The notes under the pieces are model-generated. The model was not told the DNA's origin. It worked only from the letters and a program-made list of their open reading frames with translations, and did no database searches. This document shows positions 33,319 to 43,975 of a DNA stretch of 64,000 nt, one piece after another. The stretch spans positions 1 through 64,000 of the forward strand of contig OX638330.1 in NCBI GenBank assembly GCA_951812725.1, read 5' to 3'. The stretch is from an uncultured Caldilineaceae bacterium (lineage in GTDB: Bacteria > Chloroflexota > Anaerolineae > Caldilineales > Caldilineaceae). Both the position numbers and the translations under genes were made by a program. The first letter of the stretch is position 1; the number at the start of each line of letters is the position of its first letter.

Positions 33319-33339
33319 ACGGCGGCCATCTGCTGCCGT
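33319..33339 (+). promoter_or_regulatory. Leader hairpin before pheS
   Basis: ACGGCGGC (33319-33326) pairs with GCTGCCGT (33332-33339) with one mismatch, preceded by AAAAAA. It is similar in position and sequence to the perfect hairpin at 39691. Attenuator or translational control is inferred; it is too short for a T-box. Confidence 0.4.
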
Positions 33340-33376
33340 CACCAAACACCCTGAAACCGAAACTGTGAGATAAACT

Positions 33377-34402
33377 ATGCAGGCGCTTGAAGAACTTCAA
33401 ACCCGCGCACAAGAAGAACTAACCGCAGCCGAAACCCTCGAAGCCACCGAAGCCTGGTTCCGCGACTACCTCGGCCGCAACGGCGCCCTCACCAACTTCC
33501 TTCGCGGCCTGAGCGACCTCCCGCGCGAACAACGACCAGAAGCCGGCCGCGCCGGCAACCAACTGAAAAACCTGCTCGAGACTGCCCTCCATACCCGTCA
33601 AGAGGCCATCCGCCAGCAGGAAATGGAACAAACCCTCGCCGCCGAAGGCGTCGACGTCACCATGCCCGGCCGCCGACCCACCTTCGGCAAAATCCATCCC
33701 AGCAACCAGACCCTGCGCGAAATCGCCCAGATCTTCGGCCAGATGGGCTTCCAGGTCTACGACTCACCCGAAGTCGAAACCGACGAAAACAACTTCGGCC
33801 TCCTCAACATCCCCCCGGGCCACCCCGCCCGCGACATGTGGGACACCTTCTACACCACCACCCCCGGCGTAATCCTCCGCACCCACACCAGCCCCGGCCA
33901 GATCCACGCCATGCGCGAGTACTGCCCCGAGCCCATCCGCGTCATCCTGCCCGGCAAATGCTACCGCCACGAAGACGTCAGCGCCCGCTACGATATGATG
34001 TTCCACCAGGTCGAAGGACTCGTCGTCGGCCGCAACGTAACCTTCAGCGACCTCAAGGGCACCCTCGTCAACTTCGCCAACCAGATGTTCGGCGAAGGCC
34101 GCAGCCTCCGCTTCCGCAAAAGCTACTTCCCCTTCACCGAGCCCAGCGTCGAAGTCGACGCCGGCTGCGTCCTCTGCGAAGCCAAAGGCTGCCGCATCTG
34201 CAAAAACACCGGCTGGCTCGAAATCCTCGGCGCCGGCATGGTCCACCCCATCGTCCTCCAAAACGGCGGCTACGACCCCGCCGTCTACAGCGGCTTCGCC
34301 TTCGGCATGGGCCCCGAACGCATCGCCATGCTAAAGTACGGCATCGACGACATCCGCTACTTCTTCACCAACGACGTCCGCTTCCTCGAACGCGTAGGCT
34401 GA
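33377..34402 (+). CDS. pheS: Phenylalanine--tRNA ligase alpha subunit
   Basis: 341 residues, normal length. PheS forms the catalytic half of the alpha2-beta2 enzyme that charges tRNA-Phe with phenylalanine in the cytoplasm. The N-terminal coiled coil (about 1-85) precedes the class II catalytic core: [11 protein letters not shown] (motif 1 region), [28 protein letters not shown] (motif 2), and [14 protein letters not shown] (motif 3). A Cys cluster ([12 protein letters not shown]) at about 265 is a frequent insertion. pheT normally follows pheS, but here the next gene is an unrelated secreted protein, so pheT must be elsewhere. A partial decayed copy of this gene's leader and 5' end is found at 39.66-39.83 kb. 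Confidence 0.97.
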   Translation: MQALEELQTRAQEELTAAETLEATEAWFRDYLGRNGALTNFLRGLSDLPREQRPEAGRAGNQLKNLLETALHTRQEAIRQQEMEQTLAAEGVDVTMPGRRPTFGKIHPSNQTLREIAQIFGQMGFQVYDSPEVETDENNFGLLNIPPGHPARDMWDTFYTTTPGVILRTHTSPGQIHAMREYCPEPIRVILPGKCYRHEDVSARYDMMFHQVEGLVVGRNVTFSDLKGTLVNFANQMFGEGRSLRFRKSYFPFTEPSVEVDAGCVLCEAKGCRICKNTGWLEILGAGMVHPIVLQNGGYDPAVYSGFAFGMGPERIAMLKYGIDDIRYFFTNDVRFLERVG

Positions 34403-34457
34403 CTCTGTCACGAACCACGAACAACGCAAAACCAGCCCCCACCTACACCGCGCGACA

Positions 34458-37400
34458 TTGGCGTCGTCCCTCCTGACTCTCTTCGTCGCCCTCTTGTCCT
34501 GCGCCAACGTTGCCTTGGCGCAGCAGTCTTCACCTGCATCCACCCTCTCAGCCCCCCAACTGACCGCGCAACGGGCAGACGGCGCCATTGAACTGCGCTG
34601 GCCGGCCGTGCCCGGCGCACTGCGTTACGAACTCTGGTCCTGGACCTCCGCCGCCGGTTGGACACAGCTCGGCGGCGACGACCTCACCGACACCAGCTAC
34701 ACCCACGCCGGCATCTCGACAAGCACCACCTACTACTACCAGATACGCGCCCTCGACGCGCTCGGCCGCGCCGGCGAGTGGTCCCAGCAGGTCGTCGTTA
34801 CCATTCCAGCAGATCTGGCCGCGCCCGTGCTGTCCGCACAGCCAAGGCCCGCTCTGTTACCGCTTCCATATTCACCGCCCCCGCCCATAGGTGTACCACC
34901 CGCACAGAATGATTCCAATGCAGTGGAGTTGAGCTGGGACGCCGTAACCGGCGCCGCCCGCTACGAGCTATGGACCTGGTGGGACCAGACCATCGGCTGG
35001 CAACAGCTAGGCGGCGACGACCTCACCGCCGCCGGCTACACCCACGCCGAACTTTCGTCGGGCACAACCTATTACTACCAGATACGCGCCGTCAGCGCGT
35101 CCGGCGGCGCCGGTGAATGGTCGCTGCTTGTGTCTGTTACCCTTCCCCGACACCTCGCCGCCCCTGCCCTGAACGCCCAGGCCGCAGCCGGCGCAGTGCA
35201 GCTGGGCTGGGACGCTGTGGACGGTGCCGCCCGCTACGAGCTGTGGACGTATTCGGTCCAGTCCATCGGCTGGCAACAGCTTGGCGGCAGCGATCTGACC
35301 GCCGCCGGCTTCACCCACACCGGGCTCTCGCCAGGTACGACCTACTACTACAATATGCGCGCCTTCAGCGCGTCCGGCGAAGGCAGTCCTTGGTCGCAGC
35401 GTGTCTCTGCCATCCCAACCGAAGCGCAACGACTGACGCTCACCCCTACGCCTACAGCTACCCCCACACCCACGTCGACAGACTCCCCTGCCGCCACAGC
35501 AACCCATACGCCTACGCCGCCCGCAAACCCAACATCAACTACCACACCGACACATACCTCGACGCCATCTTCGACGGCTACACCAACATTTACTCTGACT
35601 TCGACGGTCCCGGCACCCTCATTCACACCCACCCCTACGCCAACTTCGACCGTCACGCCCACGATTACGCCGACAGCTACCCCGCCAAGGCTGCAAGTGC
35701 CGGCACTGACCGCAAGAGCAAACGCAAACGCCGTCGAGTTGCTCTGGGACGCCGTACCCGGCGCCACGCGCTACGAACTCTGGTACTGGACCAGCGTAGC
35801 AGGCTGGATACAGATCGGCGGCGACAACCTGACCGCCACCAACTTCACCCACGCCGGACTTTCTATCGGCGCCACCTACTACTATTCGATACGTTCCGTC
35901 AACGTGTCGGGCGATGCCAGTGAATGGTCCGAATCCCTTCCCGCGACCGTAACCGGCGCGCAGCTAGCAACAGCAACGCCAACCCCGACGCTGGATTCAT
36001 CCACAACCACCACATCAACCCCTACGCCAGATTCCTCCACTACGCCAACTGCAACGTCTACTGCAACGTCTACTGCAGCGCCGCCCGCGCTGCCCGCGCC
36101 CGCCCTGATCGCACAGGCAACCGCCGGCGCGGTGGAGTTGAGTTGGACCGCCGTCGACGGCGCAGTGCGCTACGAACTTTGGGTCTGGACCGAAGCCGAC
36201 GACTGGCAGGAAATCGGCGGCAACAACCTGACCGGCACCACCTTCCGACACGACGACCTTCAAGCTGGCGGAACCTTCCACTACGCAGTGCGCGCCCTCA
36301 ACGCCGACGGCGATTCCAGCCCCTGGTCACAGTATGCTTCCGCGACCCTCGCCCCGTCCTTGATTGCCTTCGTCTCCAACCGCGACGGCAACGATGAAAT
36401 CTACGTCATAAACGCCGATGGCTCGAATGTCACCAGCCTTACCGACCAGCCCGAAGACGATAATGATCCCGCCTGGTCGCCCGACGGCAACAGGATCGCC
36501 TTCCATTCCTCTCGTGACGACAACTCTGAGATCTACGTCATGAACGCTGATGGGTCCGGCCCCGTCAACCTCACCAACAATCCAGGCAGTGATCTGGAAC
36601 CCGCCTGGTCGCCCGATGGCAGCAGGATCGCCTTCCGTTCCGATCGAGATGGGAACTATGAAATCTACGTGATGAATGCAGACGCTTCCGGCGTCGTTCG
36701 CCTTACCGACCACACCGCGGTTGACAGTTCTCCCTCCTGGTCGCCCGACGGCAACAGAATAGCCTTTGCAACCGGTCGCCACGGGCACCCCGAGATCTAC
36801 GCAATCAACTTCGATGGTTCCGGCCTTACCCGCCTCACCCACCATCCTGAACAGGACTCTCAACCCGCCTGGTCGCCCGACGGCAGCAAGATCGCTTTTG
36901 TATCGACCCGCGATGGGTTCCATGCAATCTACGTGATGAACGCCGATGGATCCGGCGCCAAGCGCCTCACCGAACCTCTCGAGCACGCGCACAACCCCTC
37001 CCCCGCCTGGTCGCCCGATGGCAACAGGATAGTCTTCAACGCCTACCAGGACGGTGACCTGGACATCTTCTCTATCAACACTGATGGTTCCGGCCTCACC
37101 CGTCTTACCGAAGACCCCGCCAGAGACTCCAGCCCATCTTGGAGACATTCCTCTGCCCCCATCGAGGAGAGGCCCGTCCCCACTATCCCCACCCTGTCGG
37201 CCGCAGCCGAACAGGGCGGAATCCAACTCGATTGGACCCCCGTGTCCGGCGCCGCGCGCTACGAACTCAGCGTCCGCACCAGCGCCGGCAGCTGGCGCCC
37301 AATCGGCGGCAGTAACCTGACCAGCACCAGATTCAAGCACTTCGGACTCAACGCCGGTACCGCTTACCACTACCAGGTTCGTAAGGTGGACGCCGCCGGC

Positions 37401-39419
37401 GCGGCGGGCGACTGGTCGCAGCCCGTCTCCGCAACCCTCACCTTCGCCCAATCTCACATTCCGCCCCGGATCGCCTTCTCATCCGACCGCGACGGCGACG
37501 CCGACATCTTCACTATGAATGCTGATGGCACTCGCCTCACCCGCCTTACCAACCTTCCAGGAGAAGAATGGTTTCCCGCCTGGTCGCCCGATGGCGCCAG
37601 AATTGCATTCGTACTGTATCGTGCCCTGAATTTAGACATCTACGTCATGAACGCCGACGGCACCGGCGTTACCCTCGTTACCGACCCTCTCTCATCGAAC
37701 TACCAATTCCCATGGAACTACCATCCCTCTTGGTCGCCAGACGGTACCAAGATCGCCTTTGCCACCACCCGCCACGGCCGCGGTGAAATCTACCTCATGA
37801 ACGCCGATGGCTCTGACCCCATACGCCTCACTGAAAATATCGGCTACGCTGGATTCCCCACCTGGTCGCCCGATGGCCGCAAAATCGCTTTCCATTCCGA
37901 ACGCAACGGACACCATGATATCTACCTGATGAACACCGACGGGTCCGGCCTCACCCGGCTTACCTATACGCCTCCCAGCCAATGGTTCGCCTCCTGGTCC
38001 CCCGACGGCAGCAGGCTCGCCTTCCAATCCGGCACCCCCGGCAGACACGATATCTTCGTAATGAACATAGACGGCACCGGGCTCACACGCCTTACCTACC
38101 ACCCCGCAGACGATCGATATCCCACCTGGTCGGAAGACGGCACGCGCATCGCCTTTACCTCCCGCCGCAATGGCAGCTGGGACCTGTACACAGTCAATGC
38201 CAACGGGTCCGGCCTCACCCGCCTTACCCACCATCGTGCCAGTGAAGACGACCCAGCCTGGAGCCCCTCCCCTCGCGACCGGTCACAACTTCCCCCTCCC
38301 TCTGCTCCCCAGCTGAACGCGCACGCGGCCGGCACCGAGGTCCAACTTAGCTGGACGCCCATCTCCGGCACAGCTCGCTATGAACTGTGGTCCAGGACCG
38401 CCAGCTCCGAGCACAGCTACACAGACTGGCAGCAGGTTGGCGGCTTCTATATCACCAACACAAACTACAAACAAGAGAGATTCCATCCTGAACAGACCTA
38501 CCACTATCGGGTCCGCGCCGTAAACTTTGCCGGCGTCTACGGCCCCTGGTCGCAAACCGTTTCAGTCACCACAGCCGCCCCTTCTGTACAGACCTACTCG
38601 CCGATCGCCTTCCACTCTAACCGTAGCGGCCTCTGGGATATCTATGTCCGAGACTTCAGCGGCGGATTTGGCGACAGAAGACTTACCGAGCATCACGCAG
38701 AAGATCGCTATCCCGCCTGGTCGCCCGACGGCAGCAGAATCGCATTTCAGTCCTTCCGCGACGGTAACTGGGAGATCTACCTGATAAACTTCGATGGTTC
38801 CGGCCTCACCCGTGTGACCGACCACGCAGAATCCGATCAGTTTCCCGCCTGGTCGCCCGACGGCAGCAGAATCGCCTTTCAGTCCCATCGCGACGGCAAT
38901 TGGGAGATCTACCTGATAAACGTCGATGGTTCCGGCCTCACCCGTCTGACCGACCACGCCGAATCTGATCAATTTCCCGCCTGGTCGCCCGACGGCAACC
39001 GGATCGCCTTTCAGTCGGTCCGCGACGACAATGCCGACATCTACCTGATGAACGCTGACGGTACCGGCCTCTCTCGGCTCACCACCCATCCTGATCCCGA
39101 TAGCCATCCTTCCTGGTCGCCCGACGGCGCCCGCCTCGCCTTTACCTCCGGCCTCGCCTTTACCTCTGGCCGCGACCCGTTAGCCGATATCTACATCATC
39201 AATATCGACGGGTCAGGGCTCACACGCCTTACACGTTACCCTGGCTGGGACGCCCACCCCACCTGGTCGCCCGACGGCGCCAGGATCGCTTTCGAGTCGC
39301 GCCGCGGCAATTACCATGATATCTACACAGTGAACATCGACGGTTCAGACCTCGCCCGCCTTACTCGTCATGTTTCAGCGGACAGCGCGCCATCCTGGGG
39401 CCCGTACCTGCCGCGCTAA
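34458..39419 (+). CDS. Secreted FnIII / triple TolB-type beta-propeller protein
   Basis: 1653 residues as drawn from a TTG. The start is uncertain: no ATG or ribosome binding site fits, and the frame stays open upstream into pheS, with an ACG at 34410 that would give a better basic N-region. The signal peptide core [18 protein letters not shown] is clear. Five FnIII domains with Thr/Pro linkers occupy about 30-635. Then follow three propellers of PD40/TolB-like blades (AWSPDGxRIAFxSxRDGxxEIYxMNADGSG) at about 635-900, 1000-1280 and 1375-1653, separated by FnIII domains. TolB-like propellers usually bind protein partners. No enzyme domain is seen. Fourth member of the FnIII suite sharing RYELWxW modules. 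Confidence 0.8.
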   Translation: MASSLLTLFVALLSCANVALAQQSSPASTLSAPQLTAQRADGAIELRWPAVPGALRYELWSWTSAAGWTQLGGDDLTDTSYTHAGISTSTTYYYQIRALDALGRAGEWSQQVVVTIPADLAAPVLSAQPRPALLPLPYSPPPPIGVPPAQNDSNAVELSWDAVTGAARYELWTWWDQTIGWQQLGGDDLTAAGYTHAELSSGTTYYYQIRAVSASGGAGEWSLLVSVTLPRHLAAPALNAQAAAGAVQLGWDAVDGAARYELWTYSVQSIGWQQLGGSDLTAAGFTHTGLSPGTTYYYNMRAFSASGEGSPWSQRVSAIPTEAQRLTLTPTPTATPTPTSTDSPAATATHTPTPPANPTSTTTPTHTSTPSSTATPTFTLTSTVPAPSFTPTPTPTSTVTPTITPTATPPRLQVPALTARANANAVELLWDAVPGATRYELWYWTSVAGWIQIGGDNLTATNFTHAGLSIGATYYYSIRSVNVSGDASEWSESLPATVTGAQLATATPTPTLDSSTTTTSTPTPDSSTTPTATSTATSTAAPPALPAPALIAQATAGAVELSWTAVDGAVRYELWVWTEADDWQEIGGNNLTGTTFRHDDLQAGGTFHYAVRALNADGDSSPWSQYASATLAPSLIAFVSNRDGNDEIYVINADGSNVTSLTDQPEDDNDPAWSPDGNRIAFHSSRDDNSEIYVMNADGSGPVNLTNNPGSDLEPAWSPDGSRIAFRSDRDGNYEIYVMNADASGVVRLTDHTAVDSSPSWSPDGNRIAFATGRHGHPEIYAINFDGSGLTRLTHHPEQDSQPAWSPDGSKIAFVSTRDGFHAIYVMNADGSGAKRLTEPLEHAHNPSPAWSPDGNRIVFNAYQDGDLDIFSINTDGSGLTRLTEDPARDSSPSWRHSSAPIEERPVPTIPTLSAAAEQGGIQLDWTPVSGAARYELSVRTSAGSWRPIGGSNLTSTRFKHFGLNAGTAYHYQVRKVDAAGAAGDWSQPVSATLTFAQSHIPPRIAFSSDRDGDADIFTMNADGTRLTRLTNLPGEEWFPAWSPDGARIAFVLYRALNLDIYVMNADGTGVTLVTDPLSSNYQFPWNYHPSWSPDGTKIAFATTRHGRGEIYLMNADGSDPIRLTENIGYAGFPTWSPDGRKIAFHSERNGHHDIYLMNTDGSGLTRLTYTPPSQWFASWSPDGSRLAFQSGTPGRHDIFVMNIDGTGLTRLTYHPADDRYPTWSEDGTRIAFTSRRNGSWDLYTVNANGSGLTRLTHHRASEDDPAWSPSPRDRSQLPPPSAPQLNAHAAGTEVQLSWTPISGTARYELWSRTASSEHSYTDWQQVGGFYITNTNYKQERFHPEQTYHYRVRAVNFAGVYGPWSQTVSVTTAAPSVQTYSPIAFHSNRSGLWDIYVRDFSGGFGDRRLTEHHAEDRYPAWSPDGSRIAFQSFRDGNWEIYLINFDGSGLTRVTDHAESDQFPAWSPDGSRIAFQSHRDGNWEIYLINVDGSGLTRLTDHAESDQFPAWSPDGNRIAFQSVRDDNADIYLMNADGTGLSRLTTHPDPDSHPSWSPDGARLAFTSGLAFTSGRDPLADIYIINIDGSGLTRLTRYPGWDAHPTWSPDGARIAFESRRGNYHDIYTVNIDGSDLARLTRHVSADSAPSWGPYLPR

Positions 39420-39660
39420 CCCAGCCACCCCCGACCCCCTCAGCCATTCCACTGCCGTCAACAGCGCCTCTCCCTCCCCCTCTCGCCTTCTGGGGGCGGC
39501 CTCCACTGTGCCCCTTGCGCAGGGGGATTCCCCCCGCAACGCCCCCTCCGTTCCCCCACCGTCAGGGCGCCGCCGTAGCAGCAAGGTGTCCGCCCGCCCC
39601 CAAAGCCCATCCCCGCATTCTCCCCAACGCACACTCCATACAACTCCGTGCCGCCCAACA
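39420..39660. other. GC-rich gene-free spacer
   Basis: No gene supported. A GC-rich patch at about 39490-39560 (GGGGGCGGCC...GCAGGGGGA...CGCAACGCCCCC) resembles the one near 20360-20415. Confidence 0.4.
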
Positions 39661-39662
39661 AC

Positions 39663-39830
39663 AACCTCCGCCAACTGACAAGAACGCAAAAAGGCGGCAG
39701 TTGACTGCCGCCTTCAACCAATGCTCTGAAATTAGGACTGTAGAGATCAAGAATCAACGCGCTTCAGGACTGCCAACCCGCGCTTACGAAGAACTGGCCC
39801 CAACCGCAACCCGGTTCAGGAACGCCTGAG
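39663..39830 (+). pseudogene. Decayed copy of the pheS leader and 5' end
   Basis: From CTGACAAGAACGCAAAAA through a hairpin to GCGCTTCAGGA...ACCCGCGC..ACGAAGAACT the sequence parallels the pheS leader and first codons (33301-33440). Translated, LPTRAYEELAPTA aligns with [13 protein letters not shown] of PheS. The ATG is lost and the copy ends after about 30 codons. Found by eye; the similarity is patchy but collinear. Confidence 0.5.
39691..39714 (-). terminator. Perfect hairpin, intrinsic terminator for leftward transcription
   Basis: AAGGCGGCAGT-TG-ACTGCCGCCTT, an 11-bp stem. On the minus strand it is followed by a run of T, so it can end transcripts coming from the aldolase gene. On the plus strand it corresponds to the pheS leader hairpin. 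Confidence 0.65.
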
Positions 39831-39897
39831 ACTCGCCAACGCTGTCACCAAACTCCTGGGTAGCCAAAGCGATCTACTCCGCTCCGGCCACTATCCC

Positions 39898-40683
39898 CTA
39901 TTCGTCCAGCGCCTTCCGCAGACTCTCCCCTTCCTGCCGCCACCACTGGTGCAGGATCGCGATGTCCGTCCCGACACAGAAGTGCCGCGCCCCCATGTCC
40001 AGATAACGCTTCGCATCGTCAGCACTGCCAATCTCAATGCGCGGATGAACGCCCGTCGCCATGCACGCATCGATCACCCTCTGCGCTCCCGCCTCCACCT
40101 CTGCAGCGCCCCGCTGTCCCGCCTTGCCAATACTCATCGAAAAATCGGACGGCCCCCACTGCAGCATCTCCACCCCGTCCACAGCCAGAATCGCGTCCAG
40201 ATCATCCAGCGCCGGCTTCTTCTCCAGCATCAGCGCCACCACAATATCGTCCAGCGCCTGCACATACTCCTCACTGCCCCCGTACCTCATGTACGAAAAC
40301 CGTCGCGTCGCCACCCCGAACGTACCGCCTGCCTCCGGCGTATCCGCACGCACATAGCTCACACAATCCGCCGCGCCTGCCGCCGAGCGCACATCCGAAA
40401 AAAGAACACTGTTGAACCCGGACCCGACCGCCCGCTGGGCCACAAACTCATTATTCGCCCAATCGATCTTGATCATCGAGCCCAGCCCATGAAGCTCCGC
40501 CGCCCGGCAAATATTGTCCAGATCGTGAAGCGTATACGTCCCATACTCCGCCACAAACTCCACATAATCATACAGCCCCGTGTGGCCCAGTGCTTCCACC
40601 ACATTCGGCCACACGCTGTGAATGTGCGTTGCCAGCGTCGGCTTACCCTGATCGAGCAGATTGCGAATCCGATTCGCGCGCAT
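39898..40683 (-). CDS. HpcH/HpaI-type aldolase
   Basis: 261 residues from the ATG that follows GGAG (the open frame extends upstream without a ribosome binding site). These TIM-barrel metal-dependent class II aldolases cleave 2-keto-3-deoxy or 4-hydroxy-2-keto acids to pyruvate or glyoxylate plus an aldehyde. Family signs: MRANRIRNLLDQGKPTLATHIH at the start, VEFVAEYGTY, MLEKKPALDDLDAILAVDGVEML with the metal-binding Glu, GPSDFSMSIG with the metal-binding Asp, and the CVGTDIAIL end strand. The usual GARxxR-type loop is replaced by a longer segment, so the substrate may differ from HpaI. It lies downstream of the kinase-regulator gene on the same strand, 235 bp apart. Cytoplasmic. Confidence 0.88.
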   Translation of the reverse strand: MRANRIRNLLDQGKPTLATHIHSVWPNVVEALGHTGLYDYVEFVAEYGTYTLHDLDNICRAAELHGLGSMIKIDWANNEFVAQRAVGSGFNSVLFSDVRSAAGAADCVSYVRADTPEAGGTFGVATRRFSYMRYGGSEEYVQALDDIVVALMLEKKPALDDLDAILAVDGVEMLQWGPSDFSMSIGKAGQRGAAEVEAGAQRVIDACMATGVHPRIEIGSADDAKRYLDMGARHFCVGTDIAILHQWWRQEGESLRKALDE

Positions 40684-40918
40684 AATTAAATTCTCCGGTT
40701 GGGATGGCGTTCTGACGACCCGCTGCTGCGGGTGCCAGCCAAAAGAATGATAGATAAAGCGCTGCCCCTCCGCTCTACATCCCCCGGCGGCGGTGGAAGC
40801 GCTTCGCTTTACGATCTGGGCCTTGGAAAAGTCTACCAATGGTAGGACAGGCCGTCCCGGCCCGTCGTGGGAAGTATATCACAGCAGATGGAGCAGTAAC
40901 AGTCCAGAATCGCCGCCC

Positions 40919-43285
40919 CTATCCCCTATCCCCTATCCCCATGCAATAGCCTACTCGCGGTTCAGTAAAGATGTAGGTGGGATTCCTGGCGTCATCACCC
41001 AGTTTGCGGCGCAGTTGCCTGACAAAGGAGCGCAGCAACTTCGAGTTGCCGGCTTCGCCCTCGTTCCAGACATGCTCCAGCAGCTGGGCATGGCTCAGAA
41101 CGCGCCCGGCGTTCACCGCCAGCGTATAAAGAAGGTTATATTCGGTCGCGGTCAGCCGTATCGGGCGATTCTCCACCGTCACGCTGCGCCTGGCATAGTC
41201 GATGATCAGTTCGCCCAACCGGTACGGTTCGAGCTGTTCGTACAGGCCGGGGCCGGAACGTTTACGCAGCGCCGCCTCGATTCTCGCCACCAGCTCTGTG
41301 GGTGAGAACGGCTTCACCAGGTAATCGGCGGCCCCTTTCTGCAGGGCCTCGGCGATCGTCCGGTCCCTGCCGTAGGCGGAGAGAAAGATGACCGGCAGGC
41401 CGGCCATCGCGGGCGTCTGCTCCATGATCTCGATTCCGTCCGCGCCGGGCAGCACCAGGTCGAGCAGGACCAGGGCTGGCTTGTGCGCGCCGATGAGGGC
41501 GGCCACCTCGTCCGGGTCGCCGGTCACGACCGGGCTGTAGCCTGCTTCGGTCAGGATGCTGCGGACGTATCGCAGCATATTCGGGTCGTCGTCGACCACG
41601 AGAATGCGCTTCCGCTTCTCCGCTTGCGCCTGCACAAGGTGCGGGCTGCGCTCGGCAATCTTTGCCGCGGTTGCCGACGCCGCCGCCACCGGCAGCGTAA
41701 ACGTAAAGCGCGTACCCAGGCCCTCTCCGTTACTCTCGGCCCAGATGCGCCCCCCGTGCGCCTCCACGATCCCCTTGCAGATCGCCAGACCAAGGCCAGA
41801 CCCCCGGCCCTCACCGTCGAACTGGAAATATTTTCTGAACAGATGGGGCAGGCGTTCGGCCGGCACCCCTTTGCCCTGGTCGGCGACGCAGATCGAGACC
41901 TGCAGGTTCCCGTGCACAACCGTCACCCGAATCGCCGAACTTTCAGGCGAATGCCTGGAGGCGTTGGCGATCAGGTTGCTCAGGACCTGCACAATGCGCC
42001 GTCTGTCGGCCAGAACCGGGGGCAGTTCCCGCGGGATGTCGACCTGAATGTTGTTCTCGTTTCCGCTGTTGAGGAAACTGTTCCTGGCACGGTCGACCAG
42101 GAGGGCCGCGTCTATCGGTTCGGGCGTGACAACCAGCGTGCCGCTCTCAATGCGGGCAACGTCGAGCAGGTCGTTGAGCAGGGCCCGCATGTGGCCGGCC
42201 TGTTCCTCGATGATGCGGAGAAACTGACGCATCTCGGACGGGTCGAGCTCTGAGAAAGATGCCTGCATGGTAAGGACGGAGCCTGTGATCGCGGCCAGGG
42301 GGGTGCGCAGCTCATGGCCCACCATGCCGAGGAATTCGGTCCGCATCCGTTCCTGCTCTTCCAGCGGCGTCATGTCCTGGACGGTTACAATTACCGACTT
42401 CACTTCGTCGTCCTCCGCATAGACCGGCGTAGCATTCACCAGCGTGACGACCTGCCGTCCGTCAGGCGCCTGGATGACGATCTCCTCGGCGAGCACGGTT
42501 TCGCCGCTGCTCAGTGCCTGTGACAGCGGGAACTCTTCCAGAGAGATCTCGCGCCCGTCCGCGCGTCGAAAGGTCAGCACGTCCAGGAACTGCTCCACGG
42601 ATTCGTCCGGCGCACAAAGGTCTCCGATAATCCGCCTCGACTCCTGGTTGATGGAGAGCGGGGCACCTGTCCCGGCATCGAAGACGACGACGCCCACCGG
42701 CGACGTGTTGATCAGCGCCTCCAGGTCGCTTCGGGCGCGCTGCTCATTGCGGTATCTGCGGGCGTTGGCAATCACCAACGCAGCCTGCGACGCGAACATC
42801 ACCAGCGTCTCTTCATCCGTGTCGGAGAACGCCCGGCCGGGCTCCTTTTTTGCGAGGATTACATAGCCCAAGCCCTCGCCGCGATGGCGGATGGGCGCGA
42901 CGAGGAAGGCGCTCGCTTCGACCGGCGCATCAAGCCCGGCAAAGCCGTGCGAGCGGGTATAGCTGTGGAAGTCACGCACGCGCAGCGGAACCGCAATGCG
43001 GCTGAGGTAAGTAAAGAATCTCTCTCCATCGGGCATCTCCCACAACCGCTGGCTTTCTTCGCTTGTCAGGCCTGAGGAGAGGTACGCCTCCACCTGCCCC
43101 GATTCCTCAAGGACGGTTATCACCCCATAGCGCGCTTCCGTGAGCGTACGCGCGCTCTCCAACACTTCGCGCAGAACGTGGTCGAAGTCGAGATCTTCGT
43201 TGATGCGCAGATTGGCCTCGCTCAGCTTGGAGAAACGCGCCCGCAGCCCCTTCATCTCGTGCCCCAACGCCTCATTTTCCCTCAT
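40919..43285 (-). CDS. GAF-PAS histidine kinase fused to an OmpR-type response regulator
   Basis: 788 residues, no membrane segment, so a cytoplasmic sensor. Domains in order: short coiled coil (1-30), GAF (about 32-175), PAS (about 185-310), HisKA with phospho-accepting His324 (GHELRTPLAA), HATPase (about 425-540, with NLIANASRHS and GSGLGLAICKGIVEAHGG), receiver with Asp609 (LVLLDLVLPGADG) and Lys in VKPFSP, then a winged-helix DNA-binding domain (about 690-785, RLTATEYNLLYTLAVNAGRVLS). Kinase, receiver and DNA-binding output therefore share one chain, unlike a normal two-component pair. AGAGG precedes the ATG. The GAF/PAS ligand is unknown. The 3' end runs into a CCCTATC microsatellite that encodes the last residues. 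Confidence 0.92.
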   Translation of the reverse strand: MRENEALGHEMKGLRARFSKLSEANLRINEDLDFDHVLREVLESARTLTEARYGVITVLEESGQVEAYLSSGLTSEESQRLWEMPDGERFFTYLSRIAVPLRVRDFHSYTRSHGFAGLDAPVEASAFLVAPIRHRGEGLGYVILAKKEPGRAFSDTDEETLVMFASQAALVIANARRYRNEQRARSDLEALINTSPVGVVVFDAGTGAPLSINQESRRIIGDLCAPDESVEQFLDVLTFRRADGREISLEEFPLSQALSSGETVLAEEIVIQAPDGRQVVTLVNATPVYAEDDEVKSVIVTVQDMTPLEEQERMRTEFLGMVGHELRTPLAAITGSVLTMQASFSELDPSEMRQFLRIIEEQAGHMRALLNDLLDVARIESGTLVVTPEPIDAALLVDRARNSFLNSGNENNIQVDIPRELPPVLADRRRIVQVLSNLIANASRHSPESSAIRVTVVHGNLQVSICVADQGKGVPAERLPHLFRKYFQFDGEGRGSGLGLAICKGIVEAHGGRIWAESNGEGLGTRFTFTLPVAAASATAAKIAERSPHLVQAQAEKRKRILVVDDDPNMLRYVRSILTEAGYSPVVTGDPDEVAALIGAHKPALVLLDLVLPGADGIEIMEQTPAMAGLPVIFLSAYGRDRTIAEALQKGAADYLVKPFSPTELVARIEAALRKRSGPGLYEQLEPYRLGELIIDYARRSVTVENRPIRLTATEYNLLYTLAVNAGRVLSHAQLLEHVWNEGEAGNSKLLRSFVRQLRRKLGDDARNPTYIFTEPRVGYCMGIGDRG

Positions 43286-43371
43286 TTTTCTGCCTCTTCG
43301 CGTGGTTTAGCTCCCTTTTTCTGTGCACAATTCGGCCGCCCTCTAATTGGTTCAGAGCCGGAGCCGCCGCC

Positions 43372-43401
43372 ATCTTAGCACAACTTACGAAATCTGCACA
43401 A
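43372..43401 (-). promoter_or_regulatory. Sigma-70-type promoter of the kinase-regulator gene
   Basis: On the minus strand TTGTGC (43401-43396), 18-bp spacer, TAAGAT (43377-43372), about 85 bp before the start. Confidence 0.45.
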
Positions 43402-43975
43402 AACCCACACTATTCTGCGGCGTATATTCACATGAAATTTATATGGAAGCTGTAAACTTAATAATGTAAAGATGCAGGAACCGCACGATCGCTATCAGAG
43501 TGTGAACCGTCGCGAACTGTCGGCAGACACCGGCTCAGGCATATATCTGGAAAAACCCACCTTCTATGCCCGGACAGACCTGCACAAACGCAAATCGCTC
43601 GACTGCTGTGCGCCATCGCGGCCGGCCGTCTTTCCCTGTCAGCCCAAAAATTGGCCAATGCCGAGGCGCGCTGACTGAAAATAGATTGGATCGTTTGCAA
43701 GAGCTGGTCGCTGCTCTTAGTGCTGAGTTGAAGAAGCATCGGGCACAGCCGGAGCGGCAGAAGCACGCGTTCAAGGCGGAGATGGTGAAACATCTGAAGT
43801 CGTTGCAGGAGGCGGGACTGAGCCTGACGCAGATTGAGCCTGCCCGCTATCGGGATGAACGATTCCCGGTGTCTGCGCCGCCGCCGCACAGGTCATTGCC
43901 CTTGCCGGTCTTGGAGAAGCATGTCGTCCAATTTCTCTCATCGGAATCAGGAAGGTTTCACACAAGGAGGAGATC
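43402..43975. other. Decayed region between divergent genes
   Basis: Short protein-like fragments occur (for example RLLCAIAAGRLSLSAQK-like and a helical RLDRLQELVAALSAELKKH stretch at about 43685-43830), but no intact gene with a start signal and a family signature. It probably holds gene remnants. Confidence 0.4.

Noticed and set aside
33319..33339. T-box riboswitch controlling pheS
   Set aside because: The leader is only about 75 nt with a short stem, and no T-box consensus or specifier loop is seen.
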